DNA of 64,000 bases from NCBI GenBank assembly GCA_003612395.1, contig RAYQ01000015.1, forward strand, positions 62,001-126,000, read 5' to 3'. Shown here in pieces: positions 35,380 to 43,841 of the stretch; positions within the stretch are counted from its first letter, which is position 1; every line of letters starts with the position of its first letter. Below the pieces are notes generated by a model that was not told the DNA's origin, did no database searches, and saw nothing but the letters and a program-made list of their open reading frames with translations. Source of the DNA: Parablautia intestinalis. GTDB taxonomy: Bacteria; Bacillota; Clostridia; Lachnospirales; Lachnospiraceae. Position numbers and translations under genes: made by a program.

Positions 35380-36606
35380 ATGGATTACGCAAAGGCACTT
35401 GAGAAACTTGCTGCTGCCGGGCAGGAGCATGCAATGCAATATTATGAAGAACTAAGTAAGGAGCAGAAGGCGCTTTTACTCGGGCAGATTGAGGCAACGG
35501 ACTTTACCGTTTTATCATCGCTGAAGGAAAGAAAGGAGGAAAATGTAAGGGGAGACATCAAACCTCTTGCTGCCATGCAGCTTGGACAGATTAAGGAAAA
35601 AGAAAAAGAGTTCAGGGCGCTGGGGCTTAATGCCATCAGGGAAGGAAAAGTTGGCGCAGTACTTCTTGCAGGAGGCATGGGAACCAGACTAGGATCTGAT
35701 GATCCGAAGGGAATGTATAATATCGGGCTGACGAAAGAGGTTTATATTTTTCAGCGTTTGATTGAAAACCTGCTGGATGTGGTGAAAGAAGCCGGTGCAT
35801 GGGTGCCCCTTTATGTGATGACCAGCGATAAGAATCATGAGAACACCGTGCGTTTCCTGAAAGAGCGTGATTATTTTGGATACAACAGTGAATATGTTAC
35901 CTTCTTCATGCAGGAGATGGCGCCTGCCTGTGATCATCAGGGCAAGGTATATATGGAAGAAAAGTGGAAAATTTCCACGTCACCTAATGGAAATGGAGGA
36001 TGGTATTCTTCCATGCACAAATGGGGCGTCTCTCAAAAAGCCATGGCAGATGGTGTAGAATGGCTTAATGTGTTTGCAGTGGACAATGTGCTGCAAAGAA
36101 TAGCGGACCCTTGCTTTGTGGGAGCGGTTTTGTCGGGAGAATGTGCATCCGGGGCCAAGGTGGTCCGCAAGTGTGCGCCGGATGAAAAGATTGGTGTTAT
36201 CTGCTTAGAGGATGGAAGACCTTCTATTGTGGAGTATTATGAGCTTACGGATGAGCTCATGAATGCAAAAGATGAGAACGGAGATCCGGCTTATTATTTT
36301 GGGGTAATTTTAAACTATCTGTTTCGAGTTGGCGATCTTGAAAAGATTCGTGAAAGAAAGCTTCCTCTCCACATAGTGGAAAAGAAGATTCCTTACCTGA
36401 ATGAGAAGGGGGAGAAGGTTAAACCGGATGCTCCTAACGGATACAAGTTTGAGCAGCTTGTGCTTGACATGATTCATGAATTAGACGGCTGTCTGCCCTT
36501 TGAGGTAGTAAGGGAAAAAGAGTTTGCGCCGATTAAAAATGCCACGGGGATTGATTCGGTTGAGAGCGCAAGGGAGCTGTGCAAGAAAAACGGCATAGAG
36601 CTGTAA
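35380..36606 (+). CDS. UDP-sugar pyrophosphorylase (UDPGP family)
   Basis: Cytoplasmic nucleotidyltransferase making UDP-GlcNAc/UDP-GalNAc or UDP-glucose from UTP and sugar-1-phosphate. The signature LLAGGMGTRLGSDDPKGMYN is near residues 93-112; the rest follows the eukaryote-type UDPGP/UAP1 family, distinct from bacterial GalU. About 408 residues. ATG 35380 is preferred over 35368, which starts 1 nt after GGAG; the spacing of 13 nt from GGAG to 35380 is long but repeats at two other genes with the same leader motif. galE follows, so both serve UDP-sugar supply. The precise sugar is unknown. Confidence 0.88.
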   Translation: MDYAKALEKLAAAGQEHAMQYYEELSKEQKALLLGQIEATDFTVLSSLKERKEENVRGDIKPLAAMQLGQIKEKEKEFRALGLNAIREGKVGAVLLAGGMGTRLGSDDPKGMYNIGLTKEVYIFQRLIENLLDVVKEAGAWVPLYVMTSDKNHENTVRFLKERDYFGYNSEYVTFFMQEMAPACDHQGKVYMEEKWKISTSPNGNGGWYSSMHKWGVSQKAMADGVEWLNVFAVDNVLQRIADPCFVGAVLSGECASGAKVVRKCAPDEKIGVICLEDGRPSIVEYYELTDELMNAKDENGDPAYYFGVILNYLFRVGDLEKIRERKLPLHIVEKKIPYLNEKGEKVKPDAPNGYKFEQLVLDMIHELDGCLPFEVVREKEFAPIKNATGIDSVESARELCKKNGIEL

Positions 36607-36645
36607 CGAATGTAACAGCCCGGTTATACAATATGGTACAACATT

Positions 36646-36651
36646 TTGACA
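36646..36651 (+). promoter_or_regulatory. Possible -35 element upstream of galE
   Basis: A consensus TTGACA lies 138 bp before the galE start, but no good -10 is found 16-18 bp downstream. Weak evidence for an own promoter of galE. Confidence 0.25.
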
Positions 36652-36788
36652 GGTTTGAGCAACATTATCATCTTGTAAAGCATGAAGGACGGTTGATAAA
36701 ATAAGTGCAAGATAACTGCAGGTTATCAAAGTGCAGCGCACAAATACAAAGTAATAGTACATGCGAGAGTTTAAAAGGAGGTAACAAA

Positions 36789-37805
36789 ATGGCAATTTTG
36801 GTTACAGGGGGTGCCGGATATATCGGCAGCCATACGGTGGTAGAACTGCAAAATGCAGGCTATGATGTAGTGGTGGTGGATAATTTAAGCAATTCCAGCG
36901 AAAAAAGCTTACAGCGGGTAGAAAAAATTACCGGCAGGCCGGTTACCTTTTACAAAGCGGATATTCTTGACAGGCAGGCTCTGAACGCAATATTTGACAA
37001 GGAAAAAATTGACTCCTGTATTCATTTTGCAGGGCTTAAGGCAGTGGGGGAATCAGTGGCAAAGCCCTGGGAATACTATGAGAATAACATTTCCGGTACG
37101 CTGACGCTGGTGGATGTCATGAGAAAGCATGGCGTTAAAAATATTATTTTTTCCTCATCAGCAACCGTATACGGAGATCCGGCCATGATCCCGATTACGG
37201 AGGAATGCCCTAAGGGACAGTGCACCAATCCTTACGGATGGACCAAATCCATGTTAGAGCAGATCCTGACAGACATGCAGAAAGCGGATCCGGAATGGAA
37301 TGTGATTCTGCTTCGTTACTTTAACCCTATTGGAGCGCATAAGAGCGGCACCATTGGGGAAAACCCTAACGGCATTCCCAATAATCTGATGCCTTATATC
37401 ACACAGGTAGCGGTTGGAAAGCTGAAAGAGCTGGGGGTTTTTGGAAATGACTATAATACACCGGACGGGACAGGGGTCAGAGATTACATTCATGTGGTTG
37501 ACCTGGCGGTGGGACATGTAAAGGCACTTAAGAAGATAGAAGAAAAAGCGGGCCTTTGCATTTATAACTTAGGAACCGGAACAGGCTACAGTGTTTTGGA
37601 CATCGTTAAGAATTTTGAGGAGGCTACAGGGGTTAAAATTCCTTACGTGATTAAGGACAGACGCCCCGGCGATATTGCAGAATGCTACGCCGATGCTTCC
37701 AAGGCAAAGGAAGAACTCGAATGGACGGCACAGTATGGTATCAAAGAAATGTGTGCAGATTCCTGGAAATGGCAGAGCAGCAATCCTAATGGATATGAAG
37801 ATTAA
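36789..37805 (+). CDS. galE: UDP-glucose 4-epimerase GalE
   Basis: NAD-dependent epimerase interconverting UDP-glucose and UDP-galactose. [11 protein letters not shown] is at residues 6-16, the SSSATVYG catalytic serine/threonine segment and [11 protein letters not shown] with Y-x3-K follow, and the family end region [11 protein letters not shown] is present. 338 residues, typical. AAGGAGG is 8 nt before ATG 36789. A terminator follows. It can supply UDP-galactose to the surface glycan and to UDP-galactopyranose mutase encoded at the window's end. Confidence 0.97.
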   Translation: MAILVTGGAGYIGSHTVVELQNAGYDVVVVDNLSNSSEKSLQRVEKITGRPVTFYKADILDRQALNAIFDKEKIDSCIHFAGLKAVGESVAKPWEYYENNISGTLTLVDVMRKHGVKNIIFSSSATVYGDPAMIPITEECPKGQCTNPYGWTKSMLEQILTDMQKADPEWNVILLRYFNPIGAHKSGTIGENPNGIPNNLMPYITQVAVGKLKELGVFGNDYNTPDGTGVRDYIHVVDLAVGHVKALKKIEEKAGLCIYNLGTGTGYSVLDIVKNFEEATGVKIPYVIKDRRPGDIAECYADASKAKEELEWTAQYGIKEMCADSWKWQSSNPNGYED

Positions 37806-37812
37806 CAAATGA

Positions 37813-37844
37813 CAATCCCGGGCGGATACACCGCCGCGGGATTG
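37813..37844. terminator. Terminator between galE and the convergent ABC permease gene
   Basis: CAATCCC(G)GGCGG-ATACA-CCGCC(GC)GGGATTG gives a 12-bp stem. The T-rich tail is weak (TTGACTTTTG). It may serve both strands. Confidence 0.7.
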
Positions 37845-37917
37845 TTGACTTTTGAAAAATAAGCTGGCTCGCGAAACGTGAGAGCGCTTGATGGCGTTTG
37901 CGAAAGTTCTGATAATA

Positions 37918-38649
37918 TCACGCATGCACGTCCTGCCTTTTTAATATCAGTACAGCAATAAGGCAAATGAGCGTCAGGTAAAATAAACTGCTGGCCAAAA
38001 AGATATTTGCACTTCCGGATAACATATCTTCTGTCTTATTGGCATTCATGCCAAGCATCATCAGGGAATAAGGATAATAAGCTCCATAGGGGGAATTGGA
38101 GGCTAAAAGCCCTGTGATGCTGCCGATGATAGCTATGACAATGGGCACGGCAAAGCTTCTGATAATCATGGAAAGGGTCAACTGTAATGCGGCAATGACC
38201 ATTCCTCCAAGGACGCCTCTTAAGGTATAGAAAAAGGTCTGCGCGGGCGGAAAGCCGGGCAGACTGACAAGCTTACCGCTTATTATATAAAGCCCATAAA
38301 TCCACAATTGAACGACTATGGTAATTTTGACAATGGAAGCAAACTTTCCAAGAAAGATGTCCCGAAGAGGAACCGGCATAGTCAAAAGCAGATGCCGGTT
38401 TTTGTTTTGATTTTCCATCCGCCACAGGTAACTGCAGCATACGGCGATTAAAGGGGCAAAGAAAAAATTGGAATAAAATAAGGTTTCCTGTGTCCACAGG
38501 GAGGACCATTCAGATTGCAGGATGTACAGATTGTTCAGGTAGTTTTTGGTTCCCATGACCGCAGGGATGACGGGGAGTAATACAAAAGCAATCCAGATAT
38601 TGGAATGCTTCAATTTTAATCGTTCGCTTTTGATACAGGCAAGAAACAT
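37918..38649 (-). CDS. ABC-2 type permease (antimicrobial-peptide immunity type)
   Basis: 243-residue membrane protein with six hydrophobic segments, e.g. IAFVLLPVIPAVMG, FFAPLIAVCCSYLW and FLASSLFYLTLICLIAVLIL. It resembles the MutG/EpiG/SpaG permeases that with a partner and an ATPase expel lantibiotics or bacitracin. It is the third gene of a minus-strand operon (ATPase, permease, permease), 3 bp after the second gene. The exact substrate is unknown. Confidence 0.78.
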   Translation of the reverse strand: MFLACIKSERLKLKHSNIWIAFVLLPVIPAVMGTKNYLNNLYILQSEWSSLWTQETLFYSNFFFAPLIAVCCSYLWRMENQNKNRHLLLTMPVPLRDIFLGKFASIVKITIVVQLWIYGLYIISGKLVSLPGFPPAQTFFYTLRGVLGGMVIAALQLTLSMIIRSFAVPIVIAIIGSITGLLASNSPYGAYYPYSLMMLGMNANKTEDMLSGSANIFLASSLFYLTLICLIAVLILKRQDVHA

Positions 38650-38652
38650 GAT

Positions 38653-39411
38653 TTAAACCTCCTTTTTCATAAAAATGATTTTACCCAGAAAATAGATGAA
38701 AATTCCAAAAAGAAGAAATCCGAAGAAAGCTCCTTTGGGAAAAGGAATTTCGAAATAAGTTGTCTGGCGGGTTGCTGCATTGTAATACATATTGATGGGA
38801 CAGCCTATAAAATAATAGTCCCAGGGAAGCAGGCGGAAGAAAAATGACTGACTGGGGAAGAAGGCGGAAAAAATGCCCACAAAGGTCCCGCCCACACCTA
38901 CAAACAAAGGCAGCAGCTGGCTCACTGAAACAAGGGACAAGGTCTGCTGCAGAACCGACAGCACCAGACTTACGCTAAAGGTGGTAAAAAAGAAAAGACC
39001 TATGTGCAGGAAAGGCAGCGGCTGGCTGACTTTATAATAACAGCCAATCAGGGGAATAAGCGCCGTTTCAGCCAGGGAAAAAACAAGCAGATACAGGCTG
39101 TTTAAAAAAAGCTTTATGTGATAAATACTGTGTCTTGGCTGCATGGTACAAAGGAGCTTAAAGGTATTTCCCTTAAGCTCAATATCGCAGAGTCTGCTCA
39201 CACCGCAGGCAAGGGTAACAGGCAAAAAAATACTGTTCATGAGAGAAAGGCTTATAAGAAGATAAAAATATTCCTGACCGGAAATATCAGAAAAGTCCAT
39301 TTCACTCATGCACCAGGCGATCCAGAGGGTGAGCACCACGAAAACAGCTCCGTAAACCAGCCAGATATAGCGGTGTCTTATCTTCTTTAATTCCGTGAAA
39401 AATATTCGCAT
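38653..39411 (-). CDS. ABC-2 type permease (antimicrobial-peptide immunity type)
   Basis: 252-residue partner permease with about six hydrophobic segments (IWLVYGAVFVVLTLWIAW; FLPVTLACGVSRL; LPLFVGVGGTFVGIFSAFF) of the MutE/EpiE type. It keeps the early cytoplasmic CDIELKGNTFKLL segment of this family. Its start overlaps the stop of the ATPase gene by one base, so all three genes are coupled. Confidence 0.78.
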   Translation of the reverse strand: MRIFFTELKKIRHRYIWLVYGAVFVVLTLWIAWCMSEMDFSDISGQEYFYLLISLSLMNSIFLPVTLACGVSRLCDIELKGNTFKLLCTMQPRHSIYHIKLFLNSLYLLVFSLAETALIPLIGCYYKVSQPLPFLHIGLFFFTTFSVSLVLSVLQQTLSLVSVSQLLPLFVGVGGTFVGIFSAFFPSQSFFFRLLPWDYYFIGCPINMYYNAATRQTTYFEIPFPKGAFFGFLLFGIFIYFLGKIIFMKKEV

Positions 39412-40370
39412 TACAAACTCACCTGCTTTCCTGTTAAACTCAGGAAGATATCCTCCAGAGATTTTTGATATTCTTCTATTCTTAATACGCCGATTCCCTC
39501 CCTTACCAGTGCGGAAATCAGGTAAGCGGTGGTATCGTCAGAGGTTTCCGGAAACGAAAGGAAATCATTTTCCAGGGTACAGTTAATTTCGTTTTCGTTT
39601 AAAATACACAGGGCCCGGCTGTTATTGCTTGTGCGCAGCCGGAGCTGCTTTCTGCTGTGTTCATGGAGATGCAGGAGACTGTCCTGATAAATAACCTGTC
39701 CTTTGTTGATGATGCCCACATAGTCTGCCATCTGATCAATTTCGCTTAAAAGATGGCTGGATACCATGATGGTCATGTGGTAAGTTTCAGGGAGGGAGCG
39801 GATAAGCTCACGCATTTCCGAAATACCGGCAGGGTCTAAACCGTTGGTGGGTTCATCTAATAAAAGGAGCCTGGGATGGCCAAGCAAAGCCCCGGCAAGA
39901 CCAAGACGCTGCTTCATGCCTAGAGAATAATGTCCCGCCTTTTTGTCCTGTTGGCTTTCCATACGGACGATAGAAAGAACCTCCCCAATCTCCTTTGTGG
40001 GAACATTTTTTAAGGTGCAGATGATTTCCAGATTCTGCCTGCCTGATAAATGTCCATAGTAGGAGGGCGATTCAATAAGAGAGCCTGTCTGCCTGAGGAT
40101 GGCAAGGCGGCTTTTTTCATTTAAGGCGGCTTTGCCCTGGGAGATGAAAGGGGTTCCCAGGATAGAAATTTCTCCGTTTGTGGGTTTGATCAGACCGAGA
40201 AGCATTTTCATGGTGGTGCTCTTTCCGGCGCCGTTGGGACCCAAAAATCCATAGACACAGCCCTCAGGGACGGCGAGGTTTACCTTTTTTACCACATCCT
40301 TTTTCTCTCCGGGCTTTCCATAACTTTTCGTGAGATCCTTTGTCTGGATTACAAAATTATTTTTGCTCAT
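39411..40370 (-). CDS. ABC transporter ATP-binding protein (BcrA/lantibiotic-immunity type)
   Basis: ATPase of the ABC-2 exporter. Walker A FLGPNGAGKSTT is near residues 41-52; the signature SLGMKQRLGLA, Walker B LLLLDEPTNGLDP and the ISEMRELI region follow. About 319 residues, with a C-terminal extension typical of BcrA-like proteins. The ATG at 40370 follows GGAAAAGG; an upstream start at 40415 has no ribosome site. It is divergent from a response regulator/sensor pair, the usual layout for peptide-antibiotic resistance modules. Confidence 0.88.
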   Translation of the reverse strand: MSKNNFVIQTKDLTKSYGKPGEKKDVVKKVNLAVPEGCVYGFLGPNGAGKSTTMKMLLGLIKPTNGEISILGTPFISQGKAALNEKSRLAILRQTGSLIESPSYYGHLSGRQNLEIICTLKNVPTKEIGEVLSIVRMESQQDKKAGHYSLGMKQRLGLAGALLGHPRLLLLDEPTNGLDPAGISEMRELIRSLPETYHMTIMVSSHLLSEIDQMADYVGIINKGQVIYQDSLLHLHEHSRKQLRLRTSNNSRALCILNENEINCTLENDFLSFPETSDDTTAYLISALVREGIGVLRIEEYQKSLEDIFLSLTGKQVSL

Positions 40371-40654
40371 ATAAATACCTTTTCCTTTCTGCGGCCTGCC
40401 AGAGAGCAGGCACAAATCTGCCTGATAAGGCGATTGGCAAAACCATTCAGTATTTGCTCATAAAGCAAGGATACAAAATCCTCCTTACATGAAAATGAAA
40501 ACTGCCTTACAATTACCTTAATTTTTTAAACAATATGGTTACAGGAAAATGAGTTTGTATTAAAATAAACAGAGTCATGTATTGCTTGTGTGACAGAAAG
40601 AGCATGTAAAAAAGGAAGTGTGGTTATTAACACGAGGGAGGGGACGGATATCTT
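40371..40654. other. Divergent promoter region between the ABC exporter and the response regulator
   Basis: 284 bp of AT-rich DNA with no gene. It must hold both divergent promoters and presumably the regulator's binding sites. TTACAATTACC and GGTTACAGG near 40505-40545 are candidates but no clear direct repeat was fixed. A relative of the dispersed motif, AAAGGAAGTGTGGTTATT, lies at 40611-40627. Confidence 0.45.
40611..40627 (+). repeat. Dispersed motif relative AAAGGAAGTGTGGTTATT, copy E
   Basis: Differs from AAAGGAGCATGGTTATT by a few bases. Located 28 bp before the response regulator start. Confidence 0.45.
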
Positions 40655-41407
40655 ATGAAACATATTTATGAAAGTACACTGCTTTTAGTGGATGATAACC
40701 GGGAACTAAGGGAGATGGTTGTGGGAATCCTGCACAGGGAAGGATTTTCCAATATAGATACGGCATCCTGCGTAAGGGAAGCAGAGGGATATTTTAGGCA
40801 CAGGGAACCGGATATGATTATTTTAGATATCAATCTTCCTGATGGAGACGGGTTTTCGCTGATGCAGAAAATCAGGACGGTATCAAATGTACCGGTGTTG
40901 TTTTTGTCGGCAAGGGATGAGGACAGCGACCGGCTGCTGGGATTAGGGCTTGGCGCTGATGACTACATGGTGAAGCCTTTTCTGCCTAAAGAGCTTACCC
41001 TGCGTATCAGTGCTATCCTAAAAAGGACTTATCTCTCCCCGAACAGAGAAAGCTGCCAGGAAGAAAAACTGGATTTGGGGCCCTGCAGTGTGGATTTTAA
41101 GAGTGGAACCGTCAGATGGGGGCAGGGGAGATGGCGTGAAAGTGCACAGGGGGGCGGAGAGAGTAAGCCTGAAATTCCCCTTACGGCAAAGGAATTGCTA
41201 ATTCTGCGCAAGCTCTCGGAGAACAGAGGAAATATTGTTACCTTTGATCAGCTCTGTCAGGCAGTGTGGGAGGACAATTATTTTGGCTATGAAAATACGA
41301 TTATGGTGCATATCAGGAGGCTGCGGGAAAAAATTGAAGAAAATCCCTCGAAGCCAAAGTATCTTTTAACGGTGCGGGGGCTTGGCTATAAGCTTGTAAA
41401 AGAATAG
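40655..41407 (+). CDS. OmpR-family response regulator
   Basis: DNA-binding regulator of 250 residues. The receiver domain has acidic residues in LLVDDNRE, the phosphorylated aspartate in MIILDINLPDGDG (about residue 55), the switch LFLSARDE and the lysine in MVKPF. The winged-helix domain begins near 165 (PLTAKELLILRKLSENRGN) and ends YLLTVRGLGYKLV. It pairs with the histidine kinase that follows and most likely controls the divergent ABC exporter. Confidence 0.93.
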   Translation: MKHIYESTLLLVDDNRELREMVVGILHREGFSNIDTASCVREAEGYFRHREPDMIILDINLPDGDGFSLMQKIRTVSNVPVLFLSARDEDSDRLLGLGLGADDYMVKPFLPKELTLRISAILKRTYLSPNRESCQEEKLDLGPCSVDFKSGTVRWGQGRWRESAQGGGESKPEIPLTAKELLILRKLSENRGNIVTFDQLCQAVWEDNYFGYENTIMVHIRRLREKIEENPSKPKYLLTVRGLGYKLVKE

Positions 41408-41443
41408 GTTGAAAAATCAGCCTGGCGGCTGATTTTTATCAAC
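41407..41443. repeat. TTGAAAAATCA-type palindrome, copy 1
   Basis: GGTTGAAAAATCAGCC, loop TGGC, GGCTGATTTTTATCAACC: an almost perfect long stem right after the response regulator stop, followed by CGCAAATTTGTGCG. It may also terminate transcription. Related copy at 52291-52350 and a partial one near 49715-49740. Confidence 0.7.
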
Positions 41444-41527
41444 CGCAAATTTGTGCGTTTTGCCCCAATTTGAAAGCTGTTGGAAGCATGGAGGGATAGT
41501 GTGAAAAATCATAAATTTGCAGGTTTA

Positions 41528-41545
41528 AGAAGGAGCATGGTTATT
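41528..41545 (+). repeat. Dispersed motif AGAAGGAGCATGGTTATT, copy C
   Basis: Directly upstream of the histidine kinase start. Preceded by TAGTGTGAAAAATCA and AAATTTGCAGGTTTA, both also found before copy B. Confidence 0.65.
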
Positions 41546-41549
41546 TTTT

Positions 41550-42923
41550 ATGAAAAGTCTGTTAAAAATCTATGGAAGGTATATTGGCTCCACATGGGTA
41601 ATTTTAGCCATTCTTTGTATGGTGAATTTTAGTGTACTGGCATGGATTACCCTTGACCGGGTGATACACTATGAGCACGAATTTCCAAAGGATTTTCGAA
41701 AGATGGCGGAGCTTTTGGTGGAGAGAGATTCAGAAAATGAATTGTTTCTTACACAGCAGGGGAAGGATTTTTTAGAAGAAAAAGGATATGCGTTTCTTAT
41801 GCTTTTAAATGACGCCGGAGACGTGATTTTTGCCTGGAATCTGCCGAAGGATTTGAAAGACCATTACACGGCAGGAGAAATATCTGCTTTTAGCAGATGG
41901 TACTTAAGCGATTATCCGGTAAAGGTATGGAAGACCCGGGAAGGACTTCTGGTGGCAGGCGGTCAAAAGAATAGCCTTTGGAAATTTACATTGGAACTGC
42001 CTATGGGGTTTATGGAGCATATAGGACAATACCTTTACATTATTGCAGGGGCCAACCTGATGATTATCCTAAGCGTGATAGGATTTTTGGGGTACCGCTA
42101 TTACAAATCGCTTTTTCCTTTATCGGAGGGGATTGAGGCTCTGTCGCGGAACCAGCGGATCCACCTGGCGGAAAAAGGGGCGGCCGGCGAACTGGCCGGC
42201 CGGATTAACCGGACCTCAGATATTTTGGAGAGGCAGAGACAAATGATACAAAAGCGGGACATGGCAAGGACGGAATGGATTGCCGGCATCTCTCACGACA
42301 TTCGGACACCTCTTTCTGTTATCATGGGGTATGCAGACGAGCTTATGGAAAATGAAAATCTGGAAGAAAGTGATCGCATAAGAGCCGGAGTGATAAGAAA
42401 TCAGAGTATCAAAATCCGCCAGTTGATTGAGGATTTAAATCTGACATCCAAGCTGGAGTATAATATGCAGCCCTTAAGAGTGACTTCCTTTTATCCGGCG
42501 GCTTTGCTGCGCACACTGGCAGCAGAGTTTATAAACGAAGGGTTAGACGGACAATGGGAGGTATCGCTTGCAATAGAGCCGGAGCTGGAAGGGACTATTT
42601 TAAAAGGCGATGAGGAACTGATCAAAAGGGCTGTACGAAACCTGTTAAGCAACAGTACCCGGCATAATGCGGATGGATGCTCTATATGGCTTAGGGGAGA
42701 AATCAGGGAAAACAGTTGTGTGATAAAAGTTTCGGATGACGGCATTGGAATACCGGATAAGGTAGTGAGGTGCCTTTTGGAAGAAGATGGAGATACGTTG
42801 GACGAAAAGAAACCTCACATTATGGGCCTTCGAATCGTAAAGCAGATTGCAAAGGCACATAAAGGAGATTTCCAAATTTCGGAAAAGGGACATTGTGTAA
42901 ATATTTCCTTTCCCATTACGTAA
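41550..42923 (+). CDS. Sensor histidine kinase
   Basis: Membrane kinase of 457 residues. Transmembrane helices lie near 13-32 and 165-187, flanking an extracytoplasmic sensor of about 130 residues. The HisKA domain has the phospho-accepting histidine in GISHDIRTPLSVIMGYADEL (about 250), followed by ATPase motifs NLLSNSTRHN and VSDDGIGIP. The long sensor differs from the very short loop of BceS-type kinases, so it may detect a ligand directly. It pairs with the upstream regulator. A leader of 142 bp with repeats separates the two genes. Confidence 0.92.
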   Translation: MKSLLKIYGRYIGSTWVILAILCMVNFSVLAWITLDRVIHYEHEFPKDFRKMAELLVERDSENELFLTQQGKDFLEEKGYAFLMLLNDAGDVIFAWNLPKDLKDHYTAGEISAFSRWYLSDYPVKVWKTREGLLVAGGQKNSLWKFTLELPMGFMEHIGQYLYIIAGANLMIILSVIGFLGYRYYKSLFPLSEGIEALSRNQRIHLAEKGAAGELAGRINRTSDILERQRQMIQKRDMARTEWIAGISHDIRTPLSVIMGYADELMENENLEESDRIRAGVIRNQSIKIRQLIEDLNLTSKLEYNMQPLRVTSFYPAALLRTLAAEFINEGLDGQWEVSLAIEPELEGTILKGDEELIKRAVRNLLSNSTRHNADGCSIWLRGEIRENSCVIKVSDDGIGIPDKVVRCLLEEDGDTLDEKKPHIMGLRIVKQIAKAHKGDFQISEKGHCVNISFPIT

Positions 42924-42955
42924 ATATTTTCTTACATTTGTATTACTGTGAACTG

Positions 42956-43606
42956 CTATGCCACATAAAGATACATGAAAATAAAGTGACAGATGCTTCC
43001 CCCCATTACAAAAAGATGGAAAATTTCGTGTGAGCCGAAAAATTTGTATTTTCTGTTAAAAACAGGAAGCTTTAAGGCATAAATAACGCCGCCAATGGTG
43101 TAAATAATTCCTCCTGCAAGAAGCCAGCCAAAAGCAGCATGTGGAAGAACATTCCATAAAGGACCAAACACAGCCACACAGACCCATCCCATAGCAATGT
43201 ATATAAGGGAGGAAAACCACTTGGGACAGGTGATCCAAAAGGCCTTTAAAGTCATGCCAAACAGCGCAATTGCCCATACCACGGCCAGCAAAGTATAACC
43301 CGGCCTGCCTCCTAAAATAATTAAGCAAACCGGTGTGTAAGAGCCGGCAATTAATACAAAAATCATCATATGATCCAGTTTTCGGAAAATACGAAGAGCC
43401 TTTCCGCTGATATTCAGGGAGTGGTAAGTAGCGCTGGCTCCATAGAGCAGTATCATGCTGATGCAAAAGATACTTAAGGCGGTTACCACCCTGCCGCCTG
43501 AAAAAATCGCGGCCTTTATAAGCAGTGGCATAGCGGCAAAGACTGCCATCATCATGCCAATAAAATGTGTAATTGCGCTTCCTGGTTCCCGTATTGTAAT
43601 CTGCAT
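42956..43606 (-). CDS. Hemolysin III family membrane protein (PAQR-like)
   Basis: 216-residue protein with seven hydrophobic segments. The family motifs are ITHFIGMMMAVFA near the start, GASATYHSLN (with the metal histidine), FRKLDHMMIFVLIAGSYTP and the C-terminal GSHEIFHLFVMGGSICHF. These histidine/aspartate residues form a putative zinc site shared with PAQR receptors. The true function in bacteria is unsettled. GGAGGAATTATT precedes ATG 43606. Confidence 0.9.
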   Translation of the reverse strand: MQITIREPGSAITHFIGMMMAVFAAMPLLIKAAIFSGGRVVTALSIFCISMILLYGASATYHSLNISGKALRIFRKLDHMMIFVLIAGSYTPVCLIILGGRPGYTLLAVVWAIALFGMTLKAFWITCPKWFSSLIYIAMGWVCVAVFGPLWNVLPHAAFGWLLAGGIIYTIGGVIYALKLPVFNRKYKFFGSHEIFHLFVMGGSICHFIFMYLYVA

Positions 43607-43841
43607 AATAATTCCTCCTTTACACAAAACATGTTATGTAGTTTTCGAAACTACATTCAAGATGATTAAATACTACCACCTATTGTATTGCGTGTCAAAT
43701 ATTTTATGCATATATCTTTTATAACGAAAAATAGCGGAGATGTCCGCACATAACATCTTCGCTATTTCTGACTCAGGACTTCTATCCTCCCGGAACCAGT
43801 CTCTGCATATGCCTGACCGGCTTTTCTTTGTCCGTAGATTA

